Source: CAIYYO01 sp049299895 (GTDB lineage Archaea > Altiarchaeota > Altiarchaeia > IMC4 > QMZM01). From it: a DNA stretch of 42,047 nucleotides. The notes under the pieces were generated by a model, which saw only the letters and a list, made by a program, of their open reading frames with translations, was not told where the DNA came from and searched no databases. The first letter of the stretch is position 1; each line of letters opens with the position of its first letter. Shown piece by piece: positions 24,403 to 33,526 of the stretch. Location: assembly GCA_049299895.1 (NCBI GenBank), contig JBAQYF010000003.1:1-42047 (forward strand), read 5' to 3'. A program made the position numbers and the translations under genes.

Positions 24403-24912
24403 ATGATAATCCCTCTGGAAAACACTGTTCCCGGAATATCCGAAAAAGCATTCATCGCAAAGAACGCATCGGTCATCGGAAATGCAAAGATAGGCGAACA
24501 TTCCAGCGTATGGTTCGGCGCGGTCCTTCGAGCAGACTGCGGCGCAATCGAGGTTGGGAAGAACACGAACATACAGGATAATTGCGTGGTGCACGCCGAT
24601 CCCGAGGGGAAAGTCATTATCGGCGACAACGTCACGATAGGACACGGCGCCATCGTACATGGGTGCACCATAAAGGACAACGTCCTCGTGGGGATGAATG
24701 CAACCGTCCTGAACGACGCCTTGATCGGCCGCGATTCCATAGTCGGTGCCGGCGCGCTTGTCACGCAAGGAAAGAAGTTCCCTGAGCGCAGCCTGATCCT
24801 CGGGGTACCGGCGAAGGTCGCAAGGGAATTGACGGAGGAGGAAGTAGGATCGATTAGGATATCTGCAGATGAATACGTTCTTCTGGCAAATAGGTATAAG
24901 GCCGTTATTTAG
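24403..24912 (+). CDS. Gamma-carbonic-anhydrase-like hexapeptide protein
   Basis: This is a left-handed beta-helix protein with hexapeptide repeats (VIGNAKIGEHSSVWFGAVLR, IEVGKNTNIQDNCVVH, VIIGDNVTIGHGAIVHGCTI). The three zinc His of the gamma-carbonic anhydrase family are present at 64, 81 and 86. Length (169) fits the short YrdA/CaiE-like type, which lacks the acidic loop of Cam. Carbonic anhydrase activity is possible but not assured. The end overlaps the convergent hypothetical gene by eight bases. Confidence 0.88.
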   Translation: MIIPLENTVPGISEKAFIAKNASVIGNAKIGEHSSVWFGAVLRADCGAIEVGKNTNIQDNCVVHADPEGKVIIGDNVTIGHGAIVHGCTIKDNVLVGMNATVLNDALIGRDSIVGAGALVTQGKKFPERSLILGVPAKVARELTEEEVGSIRISADEYVLLANRYKAVI

Positions 24913-25321
24913 ACAGCGCCTTTGCTTCCAGGTTGTCCTGTCCTGCGGATATCTTTACAGATCTTTCGCCAAACAGCAGGGACACGCTTTTCAGGAGGCC
25001 GTCATCCGACTCTTCTATCCGGTACCCTGTTACCTTTTCCCCGATGTAATTCTTCCACTTCCTTGTGTCCGAGCGATCAGTCGTTTTTACAGTAACGTCT
25101 CTTTCCCCGAACATCTCGAATAGTTCCTTCTGTTCTGCTTGCGGGTCGAACGAGTCCAGTACGTCTATTGTCGCATCATTGCTCCCTATGTTGAAGCATA
25201 TGGTCGATCGATCCGAGAATACCAGCTGTATCCAGTCAAGGGAGGTGTATTCGACGCAGGTCCATTCGTGGTAGAGAACCTTTTCCAGGGTTTTTCCGGT
25301 TAAGCTTACGAGGAGGTCCAT
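24905..25321 (-). CDS. Hypothetical soluble protein
   Basis: I do not recognise this 138-residue protein. It has alternating hydrophobic strands (VEYTSLDWIQLVFSDRSTIC, VKSVSLLFGERSVKI-like) and no membrane segment. Motifs such as LEKVLYHEWTC and GERDVTVKTTDRSD give no family. The ATG at 25321 is chosen; a TTG nine bases upstream is possible. It is convergent with, and overlaps, the preceding gene and is divergent from ubiA-like. Confidence 0.5.
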   Translation of the reverse strand: MDLLVSLTGKTLEKVLYHEWTCVEYTSLDWIQLVFSDRSTICFNIGSNDATIDVLDSFDPQAEQKELFEMFGERDVTVKTTDRSDTRKWKNYIGEKVTGYRIEESDDGLLKSVSLLFGERSVKISAGQDNLEAKALSK

Positions 25322-25395
25322 TTCCTTCAATTGATTAGGTATTTCCCGGAAAAAAATGTCTTTTTATCTGTGATTTTAATATATAAGGGATCACC

Positions 25396-26301
25396 ATGAA
25401 AAAAGGTTTATCGATAAAGGCGTATATCGATCTTACAAGAGCGCATTTCTTTTTTGTATGGCCTGTCCTGTTCCTTTCAGGCTTGGCCCTTGCGTATCAG
25501 AATTACGGCGGGTTCTCGTGGGAGCTTACGGTGACTGCGGCATTCATCGGCCTGTTCGGCTTCGAGGCGGGGCTCGTCCTGAATGACTACGTCGACCGGG
25601 ATCTGGACAAAAAGGACCTGGAAACAGACAAACTGACAAAATACTGGAGGCCCTTTGGAAAAAGGCCGCTTGCCGCAGGGGATATGCCTCCGCAGGACGC
25701 CTTGCATCTCTTTTACCTGCTGGTTTTCCTCACGGTCCTCCTCGTATACAAGCTGCCTTACCCTAATTCCCTTTACGTGTTCCTGATAATGGCATACTCC
25801 TACGCAGTCGAGTATTTCTACCAGGTGAAGAAACGGGACCAGACTTTTCCGTTTGCGCAGCTCCTGGGCAGGACGGATTTCGCCCTGTTCCCGGTGGCAG
25901 GATACCTGTGCTTCGGTCAGCCGGATATGACAGCCCTATCATATTTCCTGTTCTTCTATCCCCTGGCCTTAGCCCATCTGGGAATAAACGACCTCGTGGA
26001 TCACAAGAACGACCTTGCGAGGGGACTGAAGACAGTAACCGTCCTCTACGGCCAGAAGGGCACGGCTTATTGGGTGATGTTTTTTACGGCCCTACATTTT
26101 CTCTTCGCGCCCTTTCTGATGTCATACCTCGGAGCAGTAACGTTAGCCGGCTTCTCCCTCGCATTCGTGCTGCTGCTGGCCGCCAATTACTTTTTGATCT
26201 GGAGCCCGAAGCCTTCATCCGCGCTGAAAGTCCTGCCCCTGTTCCATGGGGCGATGCTGGTATACGCAGTATCGATAATAGCAGGCCTGCTGTTGCCTTA
26301 A
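25396..26301 (+). CDS. UbiA-family prenyltransferase
   Basis: This integral-membrane enzyme of about nine helices transfers a prenyl chain to an acceptor. The two Asp-rich motifs are present: VLNDYVDRDLDKKD (about 62-74) and LGINDLVDHKNDLARG (about 195-210), the first with the canonical NDxxD. KRPLAAG is the usual link after motif one. The acceptor cannot be read; options include geranylgeranylglyceryl phosphate (ether lipid synthesis), quinone, or other archaeal lipids. The gene is convergent with the alpha-glucan phosphorylase gene, 11 bases away. Confidence 0.88.
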   Translation: MKKGLSIKAYIDLTRAHFFFVWPVLFLSGLALAYQNYGGFSWELTVTAAFIGLFGFEAGLVLNDYVDRDLDKKDLETDKLTKYWRPFGKRPLAAGDMPPQDALHLFYLLVFLTVLLVYKLPYPNSLYVFLIMAYSYAVEYFYQVKKRDQTFPFAQLLGRTDFALFPVAGYLCFGQPDMTALSYFLFFYPLALAHLGINDLVDHKNDLARGLKTVTVLYGQKGTAYWVMFFTALHFLFAPFLMSYLGAVTLAGFSLAFVLLLAANYFLIWSPKPSSALKVLPLFHGAMLVYAVSIIAGLLLP

Positions 26302-26312
26302 GGCAAAACGTA

Positions 26313-28004
26313 TCAGTCCCAGTAGGCGTTCGTTATGTACTGCTCCACCATCCGGTGGGAATTGAAGAAAGACGCGTTGATTGAAAGCGCATGCCGCATC
26401 ATCTTCGTCCACCTGTCGGGGGAGTGATAGAACATATCGTATATGTGTTCCAGCTTGTCGTAGAAGTCCGCGAGCTCTTTATCGTCGTTTTCTTCGCTGT
26501 TTCCTATCGCCCACCCGGTCACTTCCTCTATGTGGCCTTCTATCCACCATCCGTCCAGTACCGAGAGGTTCAGGACGCCGTTCAGAGTCGCCTTCATCCC
26601 GGACGTGCCTGACGCTTCCTTGGGCTTCTGCGGCGTGTTAAGCCACACGTCTACGCCGGATATGAGTTTCTTTGCGACCGCCATGTTGTAGTTCTCTATG
26701 TAGGTTATCTTTATGTCGTCTTTGAGCGCCTTTTTTATGGATAAGATATCCTTTATTATGCTCTTCCCCTTGACGTCCTCCGGATGCGCCTTGCCTGAAA
26801 AGACCATCTGCAGGCCGCCGTTTCCTTTGGCAATCTTCTTGAGGCGCTCTACGTCCGAGAACACGAAAGTAGGCCTCTTGTATGATGTCATCCTCCGGGC
26901 AAAACCCAACGTAAGAGTATCTTCGTCCATGCTGGCAGAGTGCTCCCTGTTCATGTAGTCTATGAATTCGCCCTTTGCCTCGGCGTGGGCGGCCTGTATA
27001 TCCTCAAGAGGCATCCCTATCGCGTACCTGAAAAGGAAAGGGTCCTTCCTCCAGTCCTTAATGTATCTGTCAAACAATCTCTTGTACGCGGGACAGACCC
27101 ACGTATCGGGATGCACGCCATTCGTGACGGAGTTTATCTTGTAGGCAGGAAACATGTCCTTTGAAACCTCTGCATGCTTCTTTGCTACGCCGTTTATGTA
27201 CCCGGACAGATTGAACCCAAGGAGCGTCATGTTCAGATAATCGCCGGGGCACTGCTTACGGATTAGAGCAGGGTCCATATAACCCCGCAGCACCCGGTCC
27301 ACCATCGGATAAGGAAATGTGTCGTGTCCCGTGAGCATGGGGGTATGAGTCGTAAAGATGCAGCGGTTCTTCAATCCGTCAACGACGTGTGCCATCGGCT
27401 TCTTCGGGTTCTTCTCAAGCTCCCGGTTCATCAGCTCCAACCCGAGCAGGGACGAATGCCCCTCGTTCATATGGAATTTCTTCACGTGTATGCCGAGCTT
27501 GTCCAGCATGCGCACCCCGCCTATTCCGAGGACGATCTCCTGCTTCAGGCGGTACTCCTTGTCGCCGCCGTAGAGGTACCCGGTTATCGCCCGGTCCATC
27601 TCATAGTTCTGGATGAGGTCGGTATCAAGAAAGATAACCGGGACGACGTAACCGGTCACGCCCACGGCATTGTATACCCACGCCTTTACGTAGACGCGCC
27701 TCTCATCTATCGGGACCTCGACCACCTTTTCCACGGGAGTCATGTATTTCCCGGGGTTCCAGGGCGTTTCCTCCTCTCTCTGGTTCCCCTCAGGATCGAA
27801 CCTCTGCGTGAAAAAGCCCTTCCCGTTCAGAAGCGTGAGCCCAACGACGGGCGCCTCAAGATCCGCGGCAGACTTGATATAGTCCCCGGCAAGGACCCCC
27901 AGGCCCCCGGCATACGTCGGGATCTTCTCGTCGAGACCTATCTCCATAGAAAAATAAGCTATCAGCTCCTTGTGATTGATCACCGGTTTATCCGTCGCTC
28001 CCAT
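26313..28004 (-). CDS. glgP: Alpha-glucan (glycogen/maltodextrin) phosphorylase
   Basis: This PLP enzyme releases glucose 1-phosphate from glycogen or maltodextrins. IAYFSMEIGLDEKIPTYAGG and LGVLAGDYIKSAADL mark the N-terminal domain, FHMNEGHSSLLGLELM the central part, and EASGTSGMKATLNG carries the PLP Lys (about 471) followed by LDGWWIEG. At 563 residues it is the short archaeal/bacterial form, well below the 800 residues of animal and E. coli enzymes. With TpiA it points to sugar-storage use and glycolysis. Confidence 0.93.
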   Translation of the reverse strand: MGATDKPVINHKELIAYFSMEIGLDEKIPTYAGGLGVLAGDYIKSAADLEAPVVGLTLLNGKGFFTQRFDPEGNQREEETPWNPGKYMTPVEKVVEVPIDERRVYVKAWVYNAVGVTGYVVPVIFLDTDLIQNYEMDRAITGYLYGGDKEYRLKQEIVLGIGGVRMLDKLGIHVKKFHMNEGHSSLLGLELMNRELEKNPKKPMAHVVDGLKNRCIFTTHTPMLTGHDTFPYPMVDRVLRGYMDPALIRKQCPGDYLNMTLLGFNLSGYINGVAKKHAEVSKDMFPAYKINSVTNGVHPDTWVCPAYKRLFDRYIKDWRKDPFLFRYAIGMPLEDIQAAHAEAKGEFIDYMNREHSASMDEDTLTLGFARRMTSYKRPTFVFSDVERLKKIAKGNGGLQMVFSGKAHPEDVKGKSIIKDILSIKKALKDDIKITYIENYNMAVAKKLISGVDVWLNTPQKPKEASGTSGMKATLNGVLNLSVLDGWWIEGHIEEVTGWAIGNSEENDDKELADFYDKLEHIYDMFYHSPDRWTKMMRHALSINASFFNSHRMVEQYITNAYWD

Positions 28005-28049
28005 AAATTACGTTTAGGGAGTATTACCTAAAAAGCATATAGAACCAGT

Positions 28050-28577
28050 TCAGACCTGCTTTGAGTAGTGCTCGGCTATCTCGACGATAGTCCAGGGTTT
28101 GCAATCGCTCTTCCTGTAACCCAGAGCAGCCACGTATTGATATAACGTCTCAACGTCCTTTGCTTCTATCTCCAGGAACTCAGGGACATATGAATACTGA
28201 TCGATATGCCGGTCTAATTCAAAATGCACGCCCGGCAGTTCATACGTAGTCCTGCGCTTGCGCATGCTCATCCATTCCCTCAGGCCGAGGGATTCGAGTA
28301 TCGACCTTGCGTTTTCATAGTCTGATACTTCTGTCTCATATTCCCGGCGTATCTTTGCGCGCGCATTCTCAACATACTTCTTATAGGTGATAAACGCTTT
28401 AGCTCCCACCTTCCGCAGGCGCATCGTGTCCTTTGCCCTGCGGATGGAACCGTCCCCGTAGTCGTAGAATACCCCCGATATCTCGCCGTCGAATGTCTTC
28501 TTCGCGCCCAATGCCTTCAGTTTTTTCTCGACTTCTTTCCTGTCGATCTCCAGTATCTTTACCTCTATTTCGTCCAT
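28050..28577 (-). CDS. CYTH domain protein
   Basis: This CYTH-fold tunnel protein opens with the ExExK signature (EIEVK, residues 3-7). It keeps TMRLRKVGAKAFITYKK, REYETEVSDYENA, YELPGVHFELDRH and FLEIEAKDVE, the strands that line the triphosphate tunnel. Class IV adenylate cyclases, thiamine triphosphatases and inorganic triphosphatases share this fold, so the reaction is uncertain. It lies three bases after the 82-residue gene, so they form a pair. Confidence 0.88.
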   Translation of the reverse strand: MDEIEVKILEIDRKEVEKKLKALGAKKTFDGEISGVFYDYGDGSIRRAKDTMRLRKVGAKAFITYKKYVENARAKIRREYETEVSDYENARSILESLGLREWMSMRKRRTTYELPGVHFELDRHIDQYSYVPEFLEIEAKDVETLYQYVAALGYRKSDCKPWTIVEIAEHYSKQV

Positions 28578-28580
28578 TTA

Positions 28581-28829
28581 TCAGAAATTCTCCCTGCCCT
28601 TAAGGTTGACCGTGTGGCCCTTTTTCGCGTTGCGTATCCTGTGCCTTTTCACCTGCTCGGAGTTTATCTTCCTTCTCTCGCTCTTGCTTATGCCGCGCGC
28701 TTCCTCTATCGTGAAACGCACGCCGAGGGGATCGACGGACAGATTGTATTTCAGATCTTTTTCAAGCAAAGAAAGAAGGTGTTTTGTTATCTGCTCAGGG
28801 GTCTGGTTGCCGAATCTTTTGCCGAACAT
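28581..28829 (-). CDS. Small basic hypothetical protein
   Basis: This 82-residue protein is helical and strongly basic towards the end (SKSERRKINSEQVKRHRIRN). A family is not recognised. Its length, charge and tight linkage with the CYTH gene make a real gene likely. Nucleic-acid or nucleotide binding is possible. Confidence 0.55.
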   Translation of the reverse strand: MFGKRFGNQTPEQITKHLLSLLEKDLKYNLSVDPLGVRFTIEEARGISKSERRKINSEQVKRHRIRNAKKGHTVNLKGRENF

Positions 28830-28920
28830 TTTTGTCAGTTAGATATTGTAAAACAAGTTTTATAAAGACTGCCCGCCGGATTTTTATGGACTTGTTACTA
28901 ATGAATACCCGATGCGCAGC

Positions 28921-29742
28921 ATGAAACAAAACAGGATAATATTCTTTTCGGCGATCATATTGATAAACCTATTCTCAGGATGCCTCGGACAGAACGACGG
29001 ATGCTCCGACCCGTACGTGAAGATAGGCGATTCCTGCTGCGTGGACGGAGACGGGAACGGCGTATGCGACAAGGAAGAAGCGCCCACGACAACAAAGGAG
29101 GACACCACTACGACGCTCGCAGCGATTGGTACGTCCACCACCCTTGCTCCGACGACTACTCTTCCGGAAACCACTATTGCGACCACAACCACCGCGGGCA
29201 GGACAACGACGACACTCAAAACCTGCAAGGCCGCATCCGACTGCGGAGTATCATACCTCGGAGGATGCACCTGCCAGGGAGACGGAGTGACCAGGACGGT
29301 CTACAAGCCGGTCTGCAACGCAGGCACGTGCATATGGAAAGGGGATGCACAGATAGACAAGTGCAGGGACGGCTCAGGCAGCAGCGAAAAAGAGCACTGC
29401 GTATCGGGATACGCAAGATGCATACCCGATTCTGAATACGAGGAGTATTTTATCATGCCGGACGATGCCGAATTGCTGGAGGGACTGACATATGGCACCT
29501 ACTCAGTAAGATACCAGGGATACAGGTTCAAAACAAACGGCGTCCTATTCCCCGAGGACTCCAAATGCTTCGACGACCTGCAGATACTTATCGGAGTAAT
29601 GAAGCCCAACGGGAAAGAAACGGAGATAGAAGTCTTACGGGGCACGATAGGGAAGGTCGACGACATAGAGATCGGGCTGGAAGACATCAAGAGAACCGAT
29701 AACGGGACTGTTGCCCCCCGCATGTGGATAAGAGAGGTATAG
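28921..29742 (+). CDS. Cys-rich lipoprotein with Thr-rich linker
   Basis: The start is a lipoprotein signal peptide (IIFFSAIILINLFSGC; lipobox Cys21). A Cys-containing segment (CSDPYVKIGDSCCVDGDGNG) follows, then a Thr-rich linker of about 50 residues, likely O-glycosylated. A second Cys-rich module comes next (CKAASDCGVSYLGGCTCQ ... CNAGTCIW ... CVSGYARC), then a C-terminal domain with YRGYRF-like strands (YGTYSVRYQGYRFKTNG). It is probably anchored outside the cell. Function unknown. The ATG at 28921 is preferred, with 28912 in frame as an alternative. Confidence 0.7.
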   Translation: MKQNRIIFFSAIILINLFSGCLGQNDGCSDPYVKIGDSCCVDGDGNGVCDKEEAPTTTKEDTTTTLAAIGTSTTLAPTTTLPETTIATTTTAGRTTTTLKTCKAASDCGVSYLGGCTCQGDGVTRTVYKPVCNAGTCIWKGDAQIDKCRDGSGSSEKEHCVSGYARCIPDSEYEEYFIMPDDAELLEGLTYGTYSVRYQGYRFKTNGVLFPEDSKCFDDLQILIGVMKPNGKETEIEVLRGTIGKVDDIEIGLEDIKRTDNGTVAPRMWIREV

Positions 29743-29754
29743 AGACCCTTTCGG

Positions 29755-29778
29755 AGCACTACAGAAGTGCTTTCTTTG
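29755..29778 (+). terminator. Terminator-like hairpin after the lipoprotein gene
   Basis: AGCACT-ACAGA-AGTGCT forms a perfect 6-bp stem followed by TTCTTTG. It stands 13 bases after the lipoprotein stop and overlaps the last codons of the convergent glycosyltransferase gene. Confidence 0.5.
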
Positions 29779-31798
29779 TCCTCAGGACAGGCCTCCTTTT
29801 CCATCCCTTGATCCATACAAACAATACGAGGAGCACGCTCGCAAAAGACATAAGGACGATAAGGGATTCCATCGGCTTTCTTTCGAATACCAGGTTTATT
29901 TCATTCACCCCGGGCCGTAGTTCTAATTTCACAAGCCCGGTCTCCCCCCGTACCGGGATCTGTTCTATCCCGTTGACCTTGGCCGTGAAGTGATCGTTGT
30001 ATTGTATGGGTATCTGTGTTTCCTGGACTGTGTCCGATTCTATCTCCAGGTAAGCCCCGCGGTAATCAGTCGACAGACTGGTTATCCGGTATCTCTGATC
30101 TCCCAGGTTAACCACCTTGTACAGGGTCAGGTCTTTGTTAGCGTATACTTCCTCCAGGTAGGGTTTGGTTAGTTTGCCGGGTCCTCCGAAGAGGACGTAA
30201 TTCACCCCGTACCTGAAGAGGTTCTCCCGTATTATCCCATCTGTCGAGGAGGGTATATAATCCAGCACGCCCATCGGGCTGCACATATTCAACTGGCAGG
30301 CTTCAATCTGGTTTCCTCCGACGGTTCGCAGGCCGGTTTCAAGGTTCATCATCGAATCCGTGGCGTAGAAACCTGGGTAGGAGAATTTACTCCCGGTCAA
30401 TGCAGTCTTGACCACGCTGTTTGACGGGAGATTAGATTTCATCCATACAAATGTTTCATTGAACATCTGATAAGGCTCTTTGTAGTCTATCTGTATTATC
30501 TTTACAGAATTCTTGGCCAGAGTGTATTGCTCTGTTGCGCAGAAAAACAGGAGATATGAAAAAACTGCGAGAGAAAGTATCTCTACTATTATCCTCCATT
30601 TTCTGAAAAAATAGGCCGCCAGCCCAAAAAAGGAATCCATGCCTATTGCCGCAAGCAAAGGGATCAAAACGCCCAGGTAGGTTACGCTGCGCGTCATGAG
30701 GAGCGAGTGAAAGCCCTTCTGAACGAGCTTGTAGACCGGGTCCTCGTTTTTATATTTGTCCAGCTCTTTTACGACCGCATCAGAAGACACTACAAAAGTG
30801 ATGACCAGCATTACGACGATAAATACGGATTCCAGGGGCCTTTTTTTCAGGAAGATGAATCCGAAGGCAATTGCTGCGAGGCCTAAGATTGCCATCTGCA
30901 CTATCAGGGGATTCATCAGGAAATTCTCAGTAGTAATTTTCTTGTACATATCGTCAAGCGTAAGGATGCCAAACCCGGTCTCCATGCCGGTGAGGTACTG
31001 GCTTGAAAGAAACGGATAAAGCCAGAAAGATGACGTAAGCAGGCATATCAGGAAAACGGATAAATATTTTTTTATGTTTATTTTCTTGCGATATATCAGA
31101 CCCACCGCAAAATAGATGCCTAAAGCAAGAAAGGAATAAAAAGTTGTTATTATGTGGCTTATGAAAAGGAAGCCTAAAAGCAGTCCTGCCGGCAAATATA
31201 GCCGGTCCTTTTTATCCCGCATGGTCCTGTTGAACATCCCCAGGAACACCGCGAAGAGCACGATGGAGAAGTGATGGTTGTATAGGCCGATAGCATATAT
31301 CGCGTCCAGGCCCAGGCCGCATATCGTGTGCGCGGCCATGGAAAAAACCGATGCGTATAAGGCGACTCTCTTACCGTATCCCAGGTTCTTTGTCATCCAG
31401 TAAATAGCCACGGGGAATAATGCATATGAGAGCGCTACTATAAGTTTTAAGCAGGTATTCAGGGAGAGAAAACCCAGAAGAGAATAATATACTGCGGATA
31501 CCAGAAAATAAAACCCGGGAGTATAGAATATGAAGTGCGCTATGCCAAGGTACCAGCCGGGATACCAGCCCCAGACGCCCAGACTATGTAAATCCAGCGT
31601 CTCAGTCAATGCCTTTGCGTGCACGAGGTGGGCGGGATTATCCCATCCGATAAGGTAGCCTTCCTGCAGGGAGGGCGAAACGCCGTAAAAGGAGATGAGA
31701 AATATGAGCAGAACCGCTGCCGGATAAAAGTTCGTAGAGCTGAATTTGTACCATCTGCGCTTTGCATTCCTTAAAATTTTTTTTATTGATATTGACAT
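29759..31798 (-). CDS. Polytopic membrane GT-C-like glycosyltransferase
   Basis: The last gene of the heptose operon: 679 residues with about 12 membrane helices, then a periplasm-side domain of about 190 residues and one final helix (ESLIVLMSFASVLLVLFVW). An early luminal loop has GWDNPAHLVHAKA and WGWYPGWYLGIAHF. This matches PTPS-related (PF10131-like) membrane proteins, thought to be GT-C glycosyltransferases with the Asp in the first loop. It would use a lipid-linked sugar as donor. ATG 31798 follows GGGGGGA at SD distance, while 31816 overlaps the upstream stop (ATGA). Confidence 0.75.
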   Translation of the reverse strand: MSISIKKILRNAKRRWYKFSSTNFYPAAVLLIFLISFYGVSPSLQEGYLIGWDNPAHLVHAKALTETLDLHSLGVWGWYPGWYLGIAHFIFYTPGFYFLVSAVYYSLLGFLSLNTCLKLIVALSYALFPVAIYWMTKNLGYGKRVALYASVFSMAAHTICGLGLDAIYAIGLYNHHFSIVLFAVFLGMFNRTMRDKKDRLYLPAGLLLGFLFISHIITTFYSFLALGIYFAVGLIYRKKINIKKYLSVFLICLLTSSFWLYPFLSSQYLTGMETGFGILTLDDMYKKITTENFLMNPLIVQMAILGLAAIAFGFIFLKKRPLESVFIVVMLVITFVVSSDAVVKELDKYKNEDPVYKLVQKGFHSLLMTRSVTYLGVLIPLLAAIGMDSFFGLAAYFFRKWRIIVEILSLAVFSYLLFFCATEQYTLAKNSVKIIQIDYKEPYQMFNETFVWMKSNLPSNSVVKTALTGSKFSYPGFYATDSMMNLETGLRTVGGNQIEACQLNMCSPMGVLDYIPSSTDGIIRENLFRYGVNYVLFGGPGKLTKPYLEEVYANKDLTLYKVVNLGDQRYRITSLSTDYRGAYLEIESDTVQETQIPIQYNDHFTAKVNGIEQIPVRGETGLVKLELRPGVNEINLVFERKPMESLIVLMSFASVLLVLFVWIKGWKRRPVLRTKKALL

Positions 31799-31812
31799 TG
31801 TTTCCCCCCGTT

Positions 31813-32541
31813 TCATAAACCGAAACGGACCCTCAGAAGCCATGCGAATTCCTTCATAGTATCTTTCCATTTAAAATGACTGAACCGGTCGTCCACCCAA
31901 TTGACTGGAACCTCTTTGATGGTCCCGGCCTTTTTGAATCTCCAGAGCAGCTCGATATCGAATATGGAATTTGTTATCCTCATCTTTGGCAGTATGCCTC
32001 TTAATTTTTCACTTTTGAAAATCTTTGCCCCGCACTGGCTGTCCAAAACGTCCAGGCCATACAGGAACCGAACAAAGAACACACTCAAAAACATACTTCC
32101 AAGACGCCGCAGAGGAGACTGATGATAACTGGTCACATGAGATCGATCAATCCCCCGGGAGCCGATAGCGGCGTCGTATTCCGGCATGAACAGGTAGAGC
32201 TTGTAGAATTCTTCGGGCGGTGTCGCATTATCTGCGTCGGTGAAAGAGAGATATTTCCCTTTGCATATATTGAATGATTCACAGACTGCAAGACCCTTAC
32301 CTCTCTTGTCTATATCCAGGAGCGTGATATTACTGTGCTTCTTTTGGTATGCGAGGATCAGGTCTTTTGTTCCGTCGCTTGAGTAATCAGCGACTATTAT
32401 CTCATAGTTTATCCCCGATGAATCGAAGAATTTCAGGTAAGCATCCATTGTAGGTGTTACCCTGTTCTTCTCGTTATACGTTGGTATTACGATGGACAGT
32501 TCTACCTCTTTTTCGGGCTCTCTTTTTGTAACTTGTTCCAT
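31813..32541 (-). CDS. GT2 glycosyltransferase, ALG5/DPM1-like
   Basis: A GT-A-fold enzyme of family GT2 with LSIVIPTYNEKNRVTPTM (about 15-32), IIVADYSSDGTKDLI, and the metal site FTDADNATPPEE (Asp102, Asp104). SQCGAKIFKSEKLRGIL and FDIELLWRFKKAG are typical of dolichyl-phosphate glucosyl/mannosyltransferases. Such proteins load a sugar from a nucleotide donor onto polyprenyl phosphate. It lacks the C-terminal membrane helices of some homologues. It overlaps the upstream oxidoreductase gene by 40 bases, which is unusually long. Confidence 0.88.
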   Translation of the reverse strand: MEQVTKREPEKEVELSIVIPTYNEKNRVTPTMDAYLKFFDSSGINYEIIVADYSSDGTKDLILAYQKKHSNITLLDIDKRGKGLAVCESFNICKGKYLSFTDADNATPPEEFYKLYLFMPEYDAAIGSRGIDRSHVTSYHQSPLRRLGSMFLSVFFVRFLYGLDVLDSQCGAKIFKSEKLRGILPKMRITNSIFDIELLWRFKKAGTIKEVPVNWVDDRFSHFKWKDTMKEFAWLLRVRFGL

Positions 32542-33524
32542 GAATAAATCTTGTCTATCAGTTTAAGGGATGCATACGCATCGTAGAGGTCCCCGTTCGG
32601 TCTCCTCCCGGATGAGATCGCATCGATGAAGTCTGCGTATTCTTTTTCCCATGAATCGTCCGGGCCGTCCCATTCATAGACCTTTTTACCGGGGGGGCCC
32701 ATCTCAGGTTTCATCTTGTAGAATGTAAGGGTCTCTTTCCCATAGCTTCTCCCGAGGCCGTCTATGTTTATCTGCCCGGTCCTGCAGAATAATTCCATAG
32801 AAAATATGTTCTTCCACTGGGTGCACGACGCATGAAGCTGCGCAAGGCCCCCGTTCTTTGTTCTAAGCAGGGCGAAGCAGTTATCCTCGACCTCCATGTC
32901 CCAGTAATAGTTCTCACAGTAACCTATCGCAGATGAAAAATCACCCATGAAATACCTGGAAAGGTCCACTATGTGGCTTCCCTGATCGAGCATCTCGCCT
33001 CCGCCAGCTTTCTTCCTATCGGCCCGCCACTCTTTTTCATATCCAAGCCGACCTCCGTGCCCGTATCTTGCCCGCAGGAACATGACTTCCCCGATCCCTT
33101 CGGTTTCTATCAATTCCCTGGCCTTTGCGAATGATGGATGGAACCGGTGATTGAATCCCACTTTCACGCAAACGTTCTTTTGCTTCTCAAAAACAGCGAA
33201 CACCTTTTTTAGCTCCGCGGGATTTCTCGCGGCCGGCTTTTCCACGAGGACGTGTTTCTTGTTCTTTATGGCCTCTATTGTAATTGGTGCGAGTAGATCG
33301 TTTGTTGTCGATACTATGACTATGTCGATATCTTCTCTTGTAGCGATATCCTTCCAGTTAGTAGTGTATTCGCAGGAGCATTCTTTTGCCAGCGCCTGAG
33401 CGCGCGCCTTATCCACGTCGGCGACAACCGCAAGACGGGATTGCGGGAATTTCCGCAGCGACGCTGCCCTTTTTCCCCCTATGAGGCCGCATCCTATTAT
33501 CCCAACAAGGTGTTTGGCAGGCAT
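32502..33524 (-). CDS. Gfo/Idh/MocA family oxidoreductase
   Basis: An NAD(P)-binding Rossmann domain with GCGLIGGKRAASL (about 11-23), followed by VEKPAARNPAEL (EKP at 95-97; Lys96 is catalytic in the family) and a C-terminal alpha/beta domain with GHGGRLGYEKEWRADRKKAG and GGGEMLDQGSHIVDLSRYFMG (split for length). Members oxidise or reduce sugars, often nucleotide sugars in surface-glycan pathways. In this operon it probably acts on the activated heptose or on the glycan. Two-base gap from the SDR gene. Confidence 0.88.
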   Translation of the reverse strand: MPAKHLVGIIGCGLIGGKRAASLRKFPQSRLAVVADVDKARAQALAKECSCEYTTNWKDIATREDIDIVIVSTTNDLLAPITIEAIKNKKHVLVEKPAARNPAELKKVFAVFEKQKNVCVKVGFNHRFHPSFAKARELIETEGIGEVMFLRARYGHGGRLGYEKEWRADRKKAGGGEMLDQGSHIVDLSRYFMGDFSSAIGYCENYYWDMEVEDNCFALLRTKNGGLAQLHASCTQWKNIFSMELFCRTGQINIDGLGRSYGKETLTFYKMKPEMGPPGKKVYEWDGPDDSWEKEYADFIDAISSGRRPNGDLYDAYASLKLIDKIYSWNKLQKESPKKR

Positions 33525-33526
33525 CC

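Noticed and set aside
27324..28031. Open frame of 235 codons opposite the alpha-glucan phosphorylase
   Set aside because: It is complementary to the conserved phosphorylase codons and has no recognisable motif.
29101..29217. Repetitive ACC/ACG codons in the lipoprotein gene as a DNA repeat element
   Set aside because: They encode a Thr-rich linker in frame, and the spacing is irregular. It is a normal protein feature.
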